Shown in pieces: positions 19,512-28,144 of a DNA stretch of 64,000 nucleotides. Numbering within the stretch: the first letter of the stretch is position 1; every line of letters starts with the position of its first letter. This stretch comes from Acidovorax sp. Root219 (lineage in GTDB: Bacteria > Pseudomonadota > Gammaproteobacteria > Burkholderiales > Burkholderiaceae_C), in contig NZ_LMIJ01000011.1 of the NCBI RefSeq assembly GCF_001428665.1, positions 329,992 to 393,991 of the forward strand. Direction: 5' to 3'. A program made the position numbers and the translations under genes. The notes under the pieces were generated by a model that ran no database searches, was not told the origin of the DNA, and saw only the letters and a list, made by a program, of their open reading frames with translations.

Positions 19512-20509
19512 TCCGTGGCCAGGCCCAGCTTGTCGATCAGAGGGCGCCACACGGCAGCATCGCGGGCAGCCCAGGCGCGCGCATCGCCGGGGGTGGATCC
19601 CGTGAGTGTCACGTTCATGGTCTCCAGGCGGGACTTGTACTGGGCATCGCTGCGGCATTTGTCCGTCACCGCATTGAGCTTGTTGAGCAAGTCCGGCGGT
19701 GTCCCTGCCCGGGCCACCACCGCAATCCACGAGGGCCGCGCCAGGTCGCCGGCTGCGGGCAGGGCTTCGGCGATGGTGGGCACGTCAGGTAGCTGCGGTG
19801 TGCGCTGGGCAGCAAACAGGGCCAGCGGCACCAGCTTGCCGGCCTTGACCTGCGCGGTGGCCGTGCCGATCACCAGGGTCATCGCATGGATCTGCTGGCC
19901 CATCAGCGCCGTGAGGCCCGCACCCTCGCCGACAAAGGGGACATGGGTGGCTGGCACACCCATGCGGTCCATGAGGGCGGTGGTGAGCAGGTGCGCAGGG
20001 CTGCCCTTGCCCGGTGAGCCGAAGTTGAGCCCGCCCGGAGTGGCACGCGCCAGCTTCTCCAGGTCGGCCAGGCGGGTGATACCCTGCCCTGACGGCACGG
20101 CGAGCACGAGCGGTGAGGTGCCCAGGACGGAAACGCCATCAAAGTCGCGCAAAGGGTCGTAGGGCTGCTGCCTGTACACATACGGCGTGATGGACATCTG
20201 CGACATGCCGATGCTCATCAGGCTGTAGCCATCGGCTGGCTGGGCCTTGAGGTAGTTGACCGCCAGGATGCCATTGGCCCCGGGCTTGTTCTGCACCACC
20301 ACGGCCTGGCCCAGCTCGCGGGCGGCGCAGTCAGCCCATACGCGGGTCATGGCGTCCGAGCCACTGCCGGGAGGCTGTTGGGCAATGATCTGGATGGGCT
20401 TGGAGGGGTAGGCACCCGGTTGCGCACCGGCAGCCGTGGCCACTGCCAGGCACGCAGCGGCCATCAGCACGCGCGGTGAAGCCGGTGAATGCAGATACTG
20501 CACAGTCAT
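19508..20509 (-). CDS. Bug-type periplasmic receptor (tripartite tricarboxylate family)
   Basis: 333 residues. A signal peptide ends near ATAAGAQ. Then come the Bug landmarks: AYPSKPIQIIAQQPPGSGSDAMTR, VVQNKPGANGILAVNYL, and a late PDVPTIAEALP block. No TctA/TctB membrane genes are nearby, so it is an orphan receptor, as is common in Burkholderiales. The start has GGAGAC upstream and overlaps the TetR stop by ATGA. The operon is TetR, Bug, carboxylesterase. Confidence 0.9.
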   Translation of the reverse strand: MTVQYLHSPASPRVLMAAACLAVATAAGAQPGAYPSKPIQIIAQQPPGSGSDAMTRVWADCAARELGQAVVVQNKPGANGILAVNYLKAQPADGYSLMSIGMSQMSITPYVYRQQPYDPLRDFDGVSVLGTSPLVLAVPSGQGITRLADLEKLARATPGGLNFGSPGKGSPAHLLTTALMDRMGVPATHVPFVGEGAGLTALMGQQIHAMTLVIGTATAQVKAGKLVPLALFAAQRTPQLPDVPTIAEALPAAGDLARPSWIAVVARAGTPPDLLNKLNAVTDKCRSDAQYKSRLETMNVTLTGSTPGDARAWAARDAAVWRPLIDKLGLATE

Positions 20510-21231
20510 GGTTTGTCTCCTGTCGTTGGTGTCTTGGTACGCGCTGTGCGCTGGCGGCTGCGGGCCTTGCCGCCGCCACCTTCCTCCTGGCAGCGGGCGG
20601 CAATGAGGCCCGCCAGGCATTCGAGCTGTGCGATGTGGGCAGCCTTGTGTGCAGGGCCATCCACCACAGGGGTGAACAACTGCAGCAGGCCCAGGCCGCG
20701 CAGTGTGGAAAACACAAGGCCCAGGAAAGCCTCGCGGTCTGCATGGCCAGTGAGTTCGGGGAACGTGTCGAAGAAGCCTGCGCGCATCTGCGCATTGAGC
20801 GTGGAGCGCAGCGCGGCGATGTGCGTCAGCACTTCGGGCTGGTTGCGGCAGCCCAGGTAGATGTTCCAGGCCACGATGAAGCGTGGCTGGGCATAGACCA
20901 GGTTCCATGCGGCATGCACGAATTGCGCAGCGCGTTGCGGCGGCGCGAGCGCGGCGGCTGGCCACAGCTGGCCGTCCTGGCGGCCTGAGTCGATCAGCTC
21001 GCTGAGCACCCGCATCATCAGCACGGCCTTGGACTCGAAGTGGTGCTGCACGGCCCCTGAAGTCATGCCGGCCGAGCGGGCCAGCTCGTGGATGGACATC
21101 TCCTCGAAGCTCTTGCTCTGGATCACATCGATGGCGGTGGCGATCAGGTGCTGGCGCGTGGCGGCACTGCGCTCGGCATGCGTGCGCCGGGGGGTGGCGG
21201 CTTGCGGCTGGATGGGCGGGGACTTGCTCAT
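20506..21231 (-). CDS. TetR-family regulator
   Basis: 241 residues. The N-terminal helix-turn-helix reads TAIDVIQSKSFEEMSIHELARSAGMTSGAVQHHFESKAVLM, a typical TetR domain at about residues 25-70. The remainder is a helical ligand domain, ending in a Gly/Arg/Thr-rich basic tail. It is transcribed first in the operon with the Bug receptor and esterase and is divergent from the D-lactate dehydrogenase-type gene. The palindrome at 21247-21266 lies directly upstream and is the likely autoregulatory site. Confidence 0.87.
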   Translation of the reverse strand: MSKSPPIQPQAATPRRTHAERSAATRQHLIATAIDVIQSKSFEEMSIHELARSAGMTSGAVQHHFESKAVLMMRVLSELIDSGRQDGQLWPAAALAPPQRAAQFVHAAWNLVYAQPRFIVAWNIYLGCRNQPEVLTHIAALRSTLNAQMRAGFFDTFPELTGHADREAFLGLVFSTLRGLGLLQLFTPVVDGPAHKAAHIAQLECLAGLIAARCQEEGGGGKARSRQRTARTKTPTTGDKP

Positions 21232-21246
21232 TGCTTGATCACAATA

Positions 21247-21266
21247 TACATTTCGAACGTAATGTA
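21247..21266. promoter_or_regulatory. Candidate TetR operator TACATT-N8-AATGTA
   Basis: Twenty-base inverted repeat, symmetric at 16 of 20 positions, 16 bp upstream of the tetR start and inside the divergent region shared with the FAD oxidase gene. Size and placement are typical for TetR autoregulation. Confidence 0.55.
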
Positions 21267-21409
21267 AATGCCCAGGTGCGAGGCGGCATCGGTGCATACC
21301 CGGGTGCATCCGCGCCGCATTCAGGGATGTGCGGCGCACAGGCACACGCCCCGGACCATGCCACCCTAAAATGACCGAAGCACCACTGCCCACGCACGGA
21401 GACAAACCC

Positions 21410-22834
21410 ATGAACGCCCCCACCGCCGCCTCGCACCTGCTGCCCGAGATCCACCTGCGCGAGGTGCCCCCGGCGCTGATCGACGCGCTGCAGGCCCGTT
21501 TCGGCGCCCGCTGCTCCCTGGCCCAGGCCGTGCGCGAGCAGCATGGGCGCGACGAAGGCTCGCTGCAGGCGCCACCGCCCTCGGCCGTGGTGTTTGCCGA
21601 AAGCACGCAGGACGTGGCCGATGCCGTGAAACTGGCCAGCCAGTACGAGGTGCCGGTGATCCCCTACGGCGCCGGCTCCTCGCTCGAAGGCCACCTGCTG
21701 GCCGTGCAGGGCGGCATCAGCATCGACGTGAGCCGCATGAACCAGGTGCTCAGCATCGATGCCGAGGACCTCACGGTGACGGTGCAGCCCGGCATCACGC
21801 GCAAGGCGCTCAACGACGCGATCAAGGACACAGGCCTGTTCTTCCCCATCGACCCGGGTGCGGACGCCAGCATCGGCGGCATGAGCGCCACGCGCGCCAG
21901 TGGCACCAACGCCGTGCGCTACGGCACCATGCGCGAGAACGTGCTGGCACTGGAGGTGGTGACCGCCAGCGGCGAGGTCATTCACACCGGCACGCGCGCC
22001 AAGAAGAGCAGCGCCGGCTACGACCTCACGCGCCTGATGGTGGGCAGCGAGGGCACCTTGGGCATCATGACCCAGATCACCGTGCGCCTGTACCCGCTGC
22101 CCGAAGCCGTGTCGGCCGCGATCTGCTCGTTCCCGAGCATCGAGGCGGCCGTGCGCACCACCATCCAGACCATCCAGCTCGGTGTGCCGATCGCGCGCGT
22201 GGAGCTGATCGACCACCACACGGTGCGCATGGTCAACGCCCACAGCAAGCTCGGCCTGCGCGAGGAACCCATGCTGCTCATGGAGTTCCACGGCTCGCCG
22301 TCGAGCGTGAAGGAGCAGGCCGAGACCGTGCAGGAGATCGCCAGCGAGTTCGGTGGCAATGCCTTCGAGTGGGCCAGCACGCCCGAGGAACGCACGCGCC
22401 TGTGGACCGCACGGCACAACGCCTACTTCGCTGCCGTGCAGAGCCGCCCCGGCTGCCGCGCCATCAGCACCGACACCTGCGTGCCCATCAGCCGCCTGGC
22501 GGACTGCCTGCTCGATTCGGTGGCCGAGGCCGAGGCCAGCGGCATCCCCTACTTCCTCGTGGGCCACGTGGGCGACGGCAATTTCCACTTCGGCTACCTG
22601 CTGGACCCGAACATCCCCGAAGAGCGCGTGACCGCCGAGGACCTGAACCACAAGCTCGTGGCGCGTGCCCTGGCCCTGGGCGGCACCTGCACCGGCGAGC
22701 ACGGCATAGGCCTGCACAAGATGGGCTTTCTGCTCGACGAGACCGGAGCCGGCGCGGTGGGCATGATGCGCGCCATCAAGCGCGCGCTGGACCCGAAGAA
22801 CATCCTGAACCCGGGCAAGATCTTCGCGCTGTGA
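21410..22834 (+). CDS. FAD-linked D-lactate dehydrogenase-type oxidase
   Basis: 474 residues from ATG 21410 (GGAGA eight bases upstream). The PCMH-type FAD domain shows VIPYGAGSSLEGH, GGISIDVSRMNQVL and VQPGITRKALND. Then come FFPIDPGADASIGGMSATRASG and the C-terminal catalytic part with HVGDGNFHF and GTCTGEHGIGLHKMGF, whose His residues belong to the active site. The family oxidises D-2-hydroxy acids (lactate, glycolate) and passes electrons to the respiratory chain or cytochrome c. It is divergent from the TetR/Bug operon and may be under the same regulator. Confidence 0.9.
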   Translation: MNAPTAASHLLPEIHLREVPPALIDALQARFGARCSLAQAVREQHGRDEGSLQAPPPSAVVFAESTQDVADAVKLASQYEVPVIPYGAGSSLEGHLLAVQGGISIDVSRMNQVLSIDAEDLTVTVQPGITRKALNDAIKDTGLFFPIDPGADASIGGMSATRASGTNAVRYGTMRENVLALEVVTASGEVIHTGTRAKKSSAGYDLTRLMVGSEGTLGIMTQITVRLYPLPEAVSAAICSFPSIEAAVRTTIQTIQLGVPIARVELIDHHTVRMVNAHSKLGLREEPMLLMEFHGSPSSVKEQAETVQEIASEFGGNAFEWASTPEERTRLWTARHNAYFAAVQSRPGCRAISTDTCVPISRLADCLLDSVAEAEASGIPYFLVGHVGDGNFHFGYLLDPNIPEERVTAEDLNHKLVARALALGGTCTGEHGIGLHKMGFLLDETGAGAVGMMRAIKRALDPKNILNPGKIFAL

Positions 22835-22968
22835 TGGCGGCCGTGAGGTCGTTGCCCCGAACGCGGCCTGGTTTGCGGGCATAAGTCACACAATCGTGCA
22901 GGGCGTGGCTTGCGTTGCGCCCGGGCTGCCGTATCGTGGCCGGTCCCCGGCCTCTTGCTTCGCCTGCC

Positions 22969-23718
22969 ATGCACACCACCATCCGCCCCCTGGTCCTTGC
23001 CATCGCCCTCGTGGGCAGCCTATTTTTTGGCGCCCTGTTCGCGGTGTCCCTGGCCCGGCCGACCTGGGTGGAGCACCAGGCCCGGGAGCTGATCCGCCAG
23101 CAGATCGAGCGCAAGACCGGCGAGAAGATCGCGGCGCTGGACGCACGCTTTCTCGATGGCAAGGCACGCGCCCTGCTGCATGACCGTGAGCGCGAAATCG
23201 CCGCTGTGCGCGGGGCACTCACCCACGGCCTGCCCGCACGCATCGCAGCCATCGCCGCCGAGATGGGCATACCCGAATGCGCGTGCCGCCGGCGCGCCAC
23301 CGAGCGCATGGCGCTCAAGCTTGGCACCCTGCAGCAGATGCAGGCGCAGCTCTCAGACCTCATCCGCACGCAGTACCTGGAGACGGCCGGCAAGCTGCTG
23401 CGCGAGCTGCGCATCTTCAGCGGTGCGAATGCGCTGGCCTTTGCCCTGCTGGGCGTGGCGGCGCTCAGGCGCCCCGCCGCCCGGCTGCAGCTGTTGCCCG
23501 CTGCGGCCACCCTGCTGCTGGCCACCGCTGCTGCCAGCGCGGCCTACCTGTTCGGGCAGAACTGGCTGCACACCATCGTCTTCGGCGACTATGTGGGCTG
23601 GGCGCTGCTGGGCTATATTGCACTGGTCTATGCATGGCTGTGCGACCTGCTGTTCAACCGCGCCCAGGTGACCGCCCATTTGCTCAGCAGCGCCGGCGGC
23701 AGCGTGTCCCCCTGCTGA
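22969..23718 (+). CDS. Membrane protein of unknown function
   Basis: 249 residues. One N-terminal membrane segment (PLVLAIALVGSLFFGALFAVSLA) is followed by a long charged, largely helical domain with CAC (about residues 103-105), then about three closely spaced hydrophobic segments in the last 110 residues (ALAFALLGVAAL, LLPAAATLLLATAAASAAYLF, YVGWALLGYIALVYAWL). I do not recognise a family. It starts 134 bp after the oxidase and is followed 32 bp later by the phosphoesterase gene on the same strand, so the two may be co-transcribed. Confidence 0.65.
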   Translation: MHTTIRPLVLAIALVGSLFFGALFAVSLARPTWVEHQARELIRQQIERKTGEKIAALDARFLDGKARALLHDREREIAAVRGALTHGLPARIAAIAAEMGIPECACRRRATERMALKLGTLQQMQAQLSDLIRTQYLETAGKLLRELRIFSGANALAFALLGVAALRRPAARLQLLPAAATLLLATAAASAAYLFGQNWLHTIVFGDYVGWALLGYIALVYAWLCDLLFNRAQVTAHLLSSAGGSVSPC

Positions 23719-23750
23719 CGGCTCAACCGCCACCCCACGCCCCCCATTCC

Positions 23751-24491
23751 ATGCGCATCGCTTTTGTCTCCGACATCCACGGCAACCTCGCGGCTCTCGA
23801 AGCCGTGGCGGCGGACATTGCCCGGCGCGGCGCCGACCGGGTGGTGAACCTGGGCGACAACCTTTCGGGCCCGCTGCTGCCGCGCGAGACGGCGCAGTGG
23901 CTCATGGCCTCGGACTGGCTGTCGCTTGCGGGCAACCACGAGCGCCAGGTGCTGCAATTGTGCCCCGGCCACGGCGGCGCATCGGACCAGTACGCGCATG
24001 CGCAGCTCACCGAAGCGGAGTTCACCTGGATGCGCAGCCTCACCCACACCCTGCGCCTGGACGAGGGCGTGCTGCTGTGCCATGGCTCGCCGCGCAGCGA
24101 CCACGAATACCTGCTCGAAACGCTGGACGGCTCCACGGTGCGTGCCGCCATCCCGGCAGAGATCGACGAGCGCCTGGCGGGCCAGTACGCACCGCTGATC
24201 GCCTGCGGCCACACGCATGTGCCGCGCCAGGTGCGCCTGGGTGCCGGTGTGCTGCTGCTCAACCCCGGCAGCGTGGGCCTGCAGGCCTACGACGATGACC
24301 ACCCCGTTGCCCACAAGGTGGAGAACGGCACGCCTGACGCGCGCTACGCCATCGCGGAGTTGACTGGGCGGGGCTGGGCTGTGGAGCACCACCTGGTGCC
24401 CTACGACCACGAATCCATGGCCGTGCTGGCCGATCGGAACGGTCGGCCCGGGTGGGCGCACGCCCTGCGCACCGGCCTCATGCCGGTGTGA
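23751..24491 (+). CDS. Metallophosphoesterase (YfcE-like)
   Basis: 246 residues. All calcineurin-type metal motifs are present: DIHGN (8-12), GDN in NLGDNLSGP, GNHE in LAGNHERQ, CHGSP, and GHTHVP. A terminal NPGSVGLQAY block matches YfcE/MJ0936-type phosphodiesterases. It is a dinuclear-metal cytoplasmic phosphodiesterase or phosphatase; the substrate is not deducible. ATG 23751 begins exactly at the first beta-strand (MRIAFVSDIHG), so the start is secure. Confidence 0.9.
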   Translation: MRIAFVSDIHGNLAALEAVAADIARRGADRVVNLGDNLSGPLLPRETAQWLMASDWLSLAGNHERQVLQLCPGHGGASDQYAHAQLTEAEFTWMRSLTHTLRLDEGVLLCHGSPRSDHEYLLETLDGSTVRAAIPAEIDERLAGQYAPLIACGHTHVPRQVRLGAGVLLLNPGSVGLQAYDDDHPVAHKVENGTPDARYAIAELTGRGWAVEHHLVPYDHESMAVLADRNGRPGWAHALRTGLMPV

Positions 24492-24503
24492 GGGCTGCGG
24501 TTT

Positions 24504-24848
24504 TCAGCCGTGCACCGCGCGCGAATCGCCAGGCGCCTGCGCCCGGTCGTTCATGCCGTAGTCGCGCACCACCGCCGCCACGCGCAGGCGGTAGTCGGCA
24601 AACACATGGTCGCGCCCGGCCGCCTGGGTGCTGCGGTGCGCCTCCTGCTGGCGCCATCGGGCCACGGCCTCTTCATCGCGCCAGAAGGACAGCGACAACA
24701 GCTTGCCCGGCGTGGCCAGGCTCTCGAAGCGCTCGATAGAGACAAAGCCGTCGGTCTGCGCGAGCAGGGGCTTCAAGGCCGCTGCCGCATCCAAATAGGC
24801 GCCGCGCTGGCCGGGCACGGGCGTCACCTCGAAGATCACGGCCATCAT
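24504..24848 (-). CDS. Antibiotic biosynthesis monooxygenase (ABM) domain protein
   Basis: 114 residues, a dimeric alpha/beta-barrel of the ABM superfamily. [42 protein letters not shown] and [24 protein letters not shown] are typical. Such proteins are small monooxygenases or heme-degrading enzymes without cofactor motifs. The first of two tandem ATGs overlaps the upstream stop (ATGA), pairing it with the NIPSNAP-like gene, itself also a dimeric alpha/beta-barrel. Confidence 0.8.
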   Translation of the reverse strand: MMAVIFEVTPVPGQRGAYLDAAAALKPLLAQTDGFVSIERFESLATPGKLLSLSFWRDEEAVARWRQQEAHRSTQAAGRDHVFADYRLRVAAVVRDYGMNDRAQAPGDSRAVHG

Positions 24849-25189
24849 GGCGTGGGCCCCTGCGCATGGGCTGGCAGGCCCAGCGTGCCTTCCACCCCCT
24901 GGGTGAACGTGCGCTCCTCGCGCAGGATGAAGCGCTTTTCCTGCGCGAAGGTGAAATTGGCGCGGCCCTCGGCATCGCTGCGCAAGCGCGCGCGGTAGGC
25001 CTCGTAGGCGGCCAGCGAGTCGAAGCCGATCAGGCCCCAGGCCTCGTAGTTGCTGCCCTCGTGCGGCAGGAAGTAGCCCAGCAGGTGGCCGCCGCAGCGC
25101 GGGATGATCTGGCCCCAGCGCCGCGCGTACTCGGCAAAGCTGTCGCGCTGGAAAGGGTCGATTTCGTAGCGGATGAAGCAGGTGATCAT
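24845..25189 (-). CDS. NIPSNAP-family protein
   Basis: 114 residues from ATG 25189 ([18 protein letters not shown]); a TTG nine bases upstream is possible but neither has a clear Shine-Dalgarno sequence. [49 protein letters not shown] is the NIPSNAP ferredoxin-like fold. The function of bacterial members is unknown. It overlaps the ABM gene by four bases, so the two barrel proteins may form one complex. Confidence 0.78.
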   Translation of the reverse strand: MITCFIRYEIDPFQRDSFAEYARRWGQIIPRCGGHLLGYFLPHEGSNYEAWGLIGFDSLAAYEAYRARLRSDAEGRANFTFAQEKRFILREERTFTQGVEGTLGLPAHAQGPTP

Positions 25190-25305
25190 GGTGGTCAATG
25201 CCGTGTGGTGAAACAGGCTTCACGATAGGCGCTTGACCACCCCGGATGCTTCGCCCACCATCGAAGCGTCATGACCCAAATCGCCCTGCCGCCCCTGCCC
25301 TCCGC

Positions 25306-25629
25306 ATGAAGACCCTGCTGCTGTTCATCGCCACCGCGCTGGCCGAGATCGTGGGCTGCTACCTGCCTTACCTGTGGCTCAAGCAAGGCAAGCCCATGTG
25401 GCTGCTGCTGCCCGCGGCCGCCAGTCTGGCGCTGTTCGCCTGGCTGCTGACCCTGCACGACACGGCGGCCGCCGGCCGGGTGTATGCCGCCTATGGCGGC
25501 GTCTACATCGGCGTGGCGCTGGCCTGGCTCTGGGCGGTGGACCAGATCCGACCCACGGCCTGGGACATTGCCGGTGTGGCCGTGGCGCTGTGCGGCATGG
25601 CCATCATCATGTTTCAGCCAGCGCGCTGA
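25306..25629 (+). CDS. YnfA/UPF0060 family small membrane protein
   Basis: 107 residues, matching the approximately 108-residue YnfA family. Four hydrophobic helices are visible, with [15 protein letters not shown] near the N-terminus, [23 protein letters not shown] in the middle and [14 protein letters not shown] at the end. The fold resembles small multidrug transporters, but the family's role is uncertain. It is convergent with the FadR-type regulator gene, four bases away. Confidence 0.88.
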   Translation: MKTLLLFIATALAEIVGCYLPYLWLKQGKPMWLLLPAAASLALFAWLLTLHDTAAAGRVYAAYGGVYIGVALAWLWAVDQIRPTAWDIAGVAVALCGMAIIMFQPAR

Positions 25630-25633
25630 GCTC

Positions 25634-26479
25634 CTACTCGCCAGCTTTCGGCTTGGTCGTCTTGGCGGCGGCTTTGGGCCGCACATGGGCCGAGCGCGGG
25701 CTGCGCAGGGTGTCGGCGTCCAGGATCAGCCGGCCCTGGATGCGCCCCTTCATGCGCTTGACGCTGCTGGCCGCGTCCTGCATGTGGCGCGCCATCAGCG
25801 TGCGCACGGTTTCCACGTCGCGCTTCCGCGCGGCCTGCACGATCTCGCGGTGGAAGTTGGCGTTGACCTCGCCGAAGCGCCGGTGCTCGGCCTTGGGCGT
25901 GCGGTTGCCGTAGACGATGAGCTGGCGCAGCATCTCGTTGATCAGCTCACAGTTGAAGCGCAGGAAGGGGTTCGGGTTGGCCGCCGCCAGGATGTCGTGG
26001 AAGTTCACGTCCTCGCGCCGCTGGCTGAGCATGTCCTCGCTGCTCGACGCGGGGTCGCAGCAGGCGATGGAATGCTCCAGCGCCTCGAAGTCGGCCTCGG
26101 TCAGGTGCGGCACGGCGCCGGCGGCCAGCTCGGGCTCCAGGAACTGGCGCACGGCATAGATGTTGTCGATGGTCACTTCCTGGAAGAATAGGTAGTTCTG
26201 CATGAACTGCAGGGTGCGGTCCAGCGGCACTTCGGCGATGGTGCCGCCGCCCGAGGGGCCGGTGGAGATGGTCACCAGCCCCTGCACCTCCAGCGACTTC
26301 AGGGCCTCGCGGATGGTGCCCTTGCTGACCTCGAACTGCGCCTGCAGCTCGCTCTCGCGCGGCAGGCGGTCACCCGGGCTCAGGTTCTTCTCGGTGATCA
26401 GGCGCTTGATCTCCTGCGCCACCAGGTCGGGGCGCTTGAGGGCTTTGAGCGGCTTCTGTGCGGACGGTTTGCTTGGCAT
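25634..26479 (-). CDS. FadR-subfamily GntR regulator
   Basis: 281 residues. The N-terminal winged helix (QEIKRLITEKNLSPGDRLPRESELQAQFEVSKGTIREALKSLEVQGLV) is followed by a large FCD domain with metal-ligand-type His residues (VNFHDILAAANPN, NANFHREIVQAARKRD) and a basic Lys/Pro-rich tail. It is divergent from the LivKHMGF-amidohydrolase operon and is its likely regulator. Two palindromes in the 259-bp shared region (26546-26562 and 26613-26630) are candidate sites. Confidence 0.87.
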   Translation of the reverse strand: MPSKPSAQKPLKALKRPDLVAQEIKRLITEKNLSPGDRLPRESELQAQFEVSKGTIREALKSLEVQGLVTISTGPSGGGTIAEVPLDRTLQFMQNYLFFQEVTIDNIYAVRQFLEPELAAGAVPHLTEADFEALEHSIACCDPASSSEDMLSQRREDVNFHDILAAANPNPFLRFNCELINEMLRQLIVYGNRTPKAEHRRFGEVNANFHREIVQAARKRDVETVRTLMARHMQDAASSVKRMKGRIQGRLILDADTLRSPRSAHVRPKAAAKTTKPKAGE

Positions 26480-26545
26480 GGATGGATTGTCGTTGCTCGG
26501 ACGGATGCACACGCCGGTGCGCGGCAGGGGTGAAGTACCGCCCGT

Positions 26546-26562
26546 GGTGCAGTGTATGCACC
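26546..26562. promoter_or_regulatory. Palindrome GGTGCA-N5-TGCACC
   Basis: Perfect 6-bp arms separated by GTGTA, between the divergent FadR-type regulator and LivK genes, 67 bp from the regulator start. It is a candidate operator for that regulator. Confidence 0.4.
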
Positions 26563-26612
26563 GCATGGGGGCAGCGGGAGCGATGCAGGGTTTCCACGCA
26601 CGGTGTTTATTC

Positions 26613-26630
26613 TATTTATCACTATAAATA
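26613..26630. promoter_or_regulatory. AT-rich palindrome TATTTAT-CACT-ATAAATA
   Basis: Perfect 7-bp arms with a 4-bp spacer in the only AT-rich patch (26600-26640) of the divergent region, about 110 bp before the receptor start. It probably overlaps the promoter of the importer operon and could be an operator. Confidence 0.5.
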
Positions 26631-26738
26631 CGAGAAATGAGCGCCAACGACGCTCTGCAGCGGTGGCACGCCATGTGCTTTGCACAAGTCGTGCCCCGCT
26701 ATCGGCCAGCCGGCCTCAACCCCTCCACAGGAGCCCCC

Positions 26739-27944
26739 ATGCACCGTCGCCACCTCTTGCAACTCTCTGCCCTGGGCGCACTGCCCGCATCGCTGGGCCT
26801 GGCCCAGAGCGCCTGGGCGCAGGCCAGCGGCGCCATCCAGTTCGGCTGCCCGGTGCCCATGTCGGGCGCGTTCGCGGCCAATGGCAAGTTCGCGGACCTG
26901 GGCATGAAGCTGGCCATCGAGCAGTACGGCACCGTCCTCAAGCGCCCCCTGGCCTACACGGTGCTGGACACCGAAGGCAAGCCCGCCACGGCCGTGCGCA
27001 AGGTGCAGGAGTCCTCGCAGCAACAGGGCACGCGCTTCTTCGCGGGCGGCATCCTGTCGTCCGAATCGCTGGCCATGGGCAAAGAGGCCGAGAAGGCCGG
27101 TGGCATCTTCATCACCACCGCCGGTGCCGACGAGATCACGGGCAAGGACTGCAATGCCGCCACCTTCCGCTGGTCGGTGCCCACCTTCGGCGCCATCGAG
27201 CAGACGGTGCGCCCCCTGGCCGAGGCCCTGCCCAAGGCCAAGCGCTGGTACACCATCACGCCGCAGTACGTGTTCGGCGACGGCCTGCTCTCGGCGGCCA
27301 AGAACATCTTCAAGGAAAAGGGCCTGGAGCATGTGGGCAACAGCTACCACTCGCTGACCGAAAAGGAGTTCAGCGGCTACCTGACCAATGCCATGGCCGC
27401 CAAGCCCGACGTGCTGGTGCTGCTCAACTTCGGCTCGCAGTCGTCCGACGCGCTGCGCCAGGCGGTGAGCTTCGGCATGCACAAGAACATGACCATCCTG
27501 GTGGCCTGGGCCTCGGGGCTGGAGCAGTTCGAGTCGCTGGGCGCCGACCTGTGTGAGGGCGTGTACTTTGGCGCGCAGTACTGGCACACGGCCAATGCGC
27601 CGCTCAACCTGGACCTGGTCAAGCGCAGCAACGACAAGTTCAAGTCCAACCCCAACTACAGCCTGGCGGGCTCGTACATCTGCACCAAGCTCATGATCGA
27701 CGGCATCATCAAGGCCGGCACGGTGGAGCCCAAGGCCGTGATCGCCGCCATGGAAGGCATGAAGTACCAAGGCCTGACGGGTGATGAAGAGATCCGCAAG
27801 GGCGACCACCAGGTGCTCAAGAACTACTACCTGCTCAAGGGCAAGGCCAAGGCGAAGATGGCCAACAAGGACGACTACGTGGATGTGGTCAGTTCGGGCA
27901 AGTCCTTCCTGCCCCTGGACCAGACCGGCTGCAAGCTCGCCTGA
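26739..27944 (+). CDS. Branched-chain-type periplasmic binding protein (LivK-like)
   Basis: 401 residues from ATG 26739 (CAGGAG upstream). The signal peptide ends near QSAWAQA. The mature sequence begins with the type I receptor motif IQFGCPVPMSGAFAANGKFADLGMKLAIEQYG. Later segments VLLNFGSQSSDALRQAV and NDKFKSNPNYSLAGSYICTKLMIDGI fit the amide/amino acid group. It is the first gene of an eight-kilobase importer plus hydrolase operon. The stop codon is followed after two bases by the structured repeat at 27947-28045. Confidence 0.9.
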   Translation: MHRRHLLQLSALGALPASLGLAQSAWAQASGAIQFGCPVPMSGAFAANGKFADLGMKLAIEQYGTVLKRPLAYTVLDTEGKPATAVRKVQESSQQQGTRFFAGGILSSESLAMGKEAEKAGGIFITTAGADEITGKDCNAATFRWSVPTFGAIEQTVRPLAEALPKAKRWYTITPQYVFGDGLLSAAKNIFKEKGLEHVGNSYHSLTEKEFSGYLTNAMAAKPDVLVLLNFGSQSSDALRQAVSFGMHKNMTILVAWASGLEQFESLGADLCEGVYFGAQYWHTANAPLNLDLVKRSNDKFKSNPNYSLAGSYICTKLMIDGIIKAGTVEPKAVIAAMEGMKYQGLTGDEEIRKGDHQVLKNYYLLKGKAKAKMANKDDYVDVVSSGKSFLPLDQTGCKLA

Positions 27945-27946
27945 TA

Positions 27947-28045
27947 CGGATTTGCGTTCGACCAGCTAACGTCGTTGGAGAGCCTTGCCGTGCTAGCGCA
28001 CTGTCCGCGGCTCACCGCCTAGTTATCTGGCCGAGCGCAAATCCG
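27947..28045 (+). repeat. Structured intercistronic element, copy 2
   Basis: The outer arms CGGATTTGCGTTCG (27947-27960) and CGAGCGCAAATCCG (28032-28045) pair at 13 of 14 positions plus one G-T wobble. The 57-bp core (27966-28022) carries a GGAGAGCC/GGCTCACC stem with one mismatch and an apical GTGC-TAGC-GCAC hairpin. It lies just after the receptor stop and before livH, the same setting and transcriptional orientation as copy 1 (16189-16295). The outer arms are unrelated in sequence to those of copy 1 although each set is self-complementary. Confidence 0.8.
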
Positions 28046-28144
28046 CGAGAACGCCAAAGTTCCTGGCCGCCCTCGCCATTGAAGCCACCTCTTTGCGGGC
28101 CGTGCCTGCGCGCCGCAAGTCCATCCCCCCCTCTCACCTCGCCC

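Noticed and set aside
25190-25198. TTG start for the NIPSNAP-like gene
   Set aside because: An ATG nine bases downstream starts exactly at the first predicted strand and neither start has a ribosome site, so the ATG is preferred.
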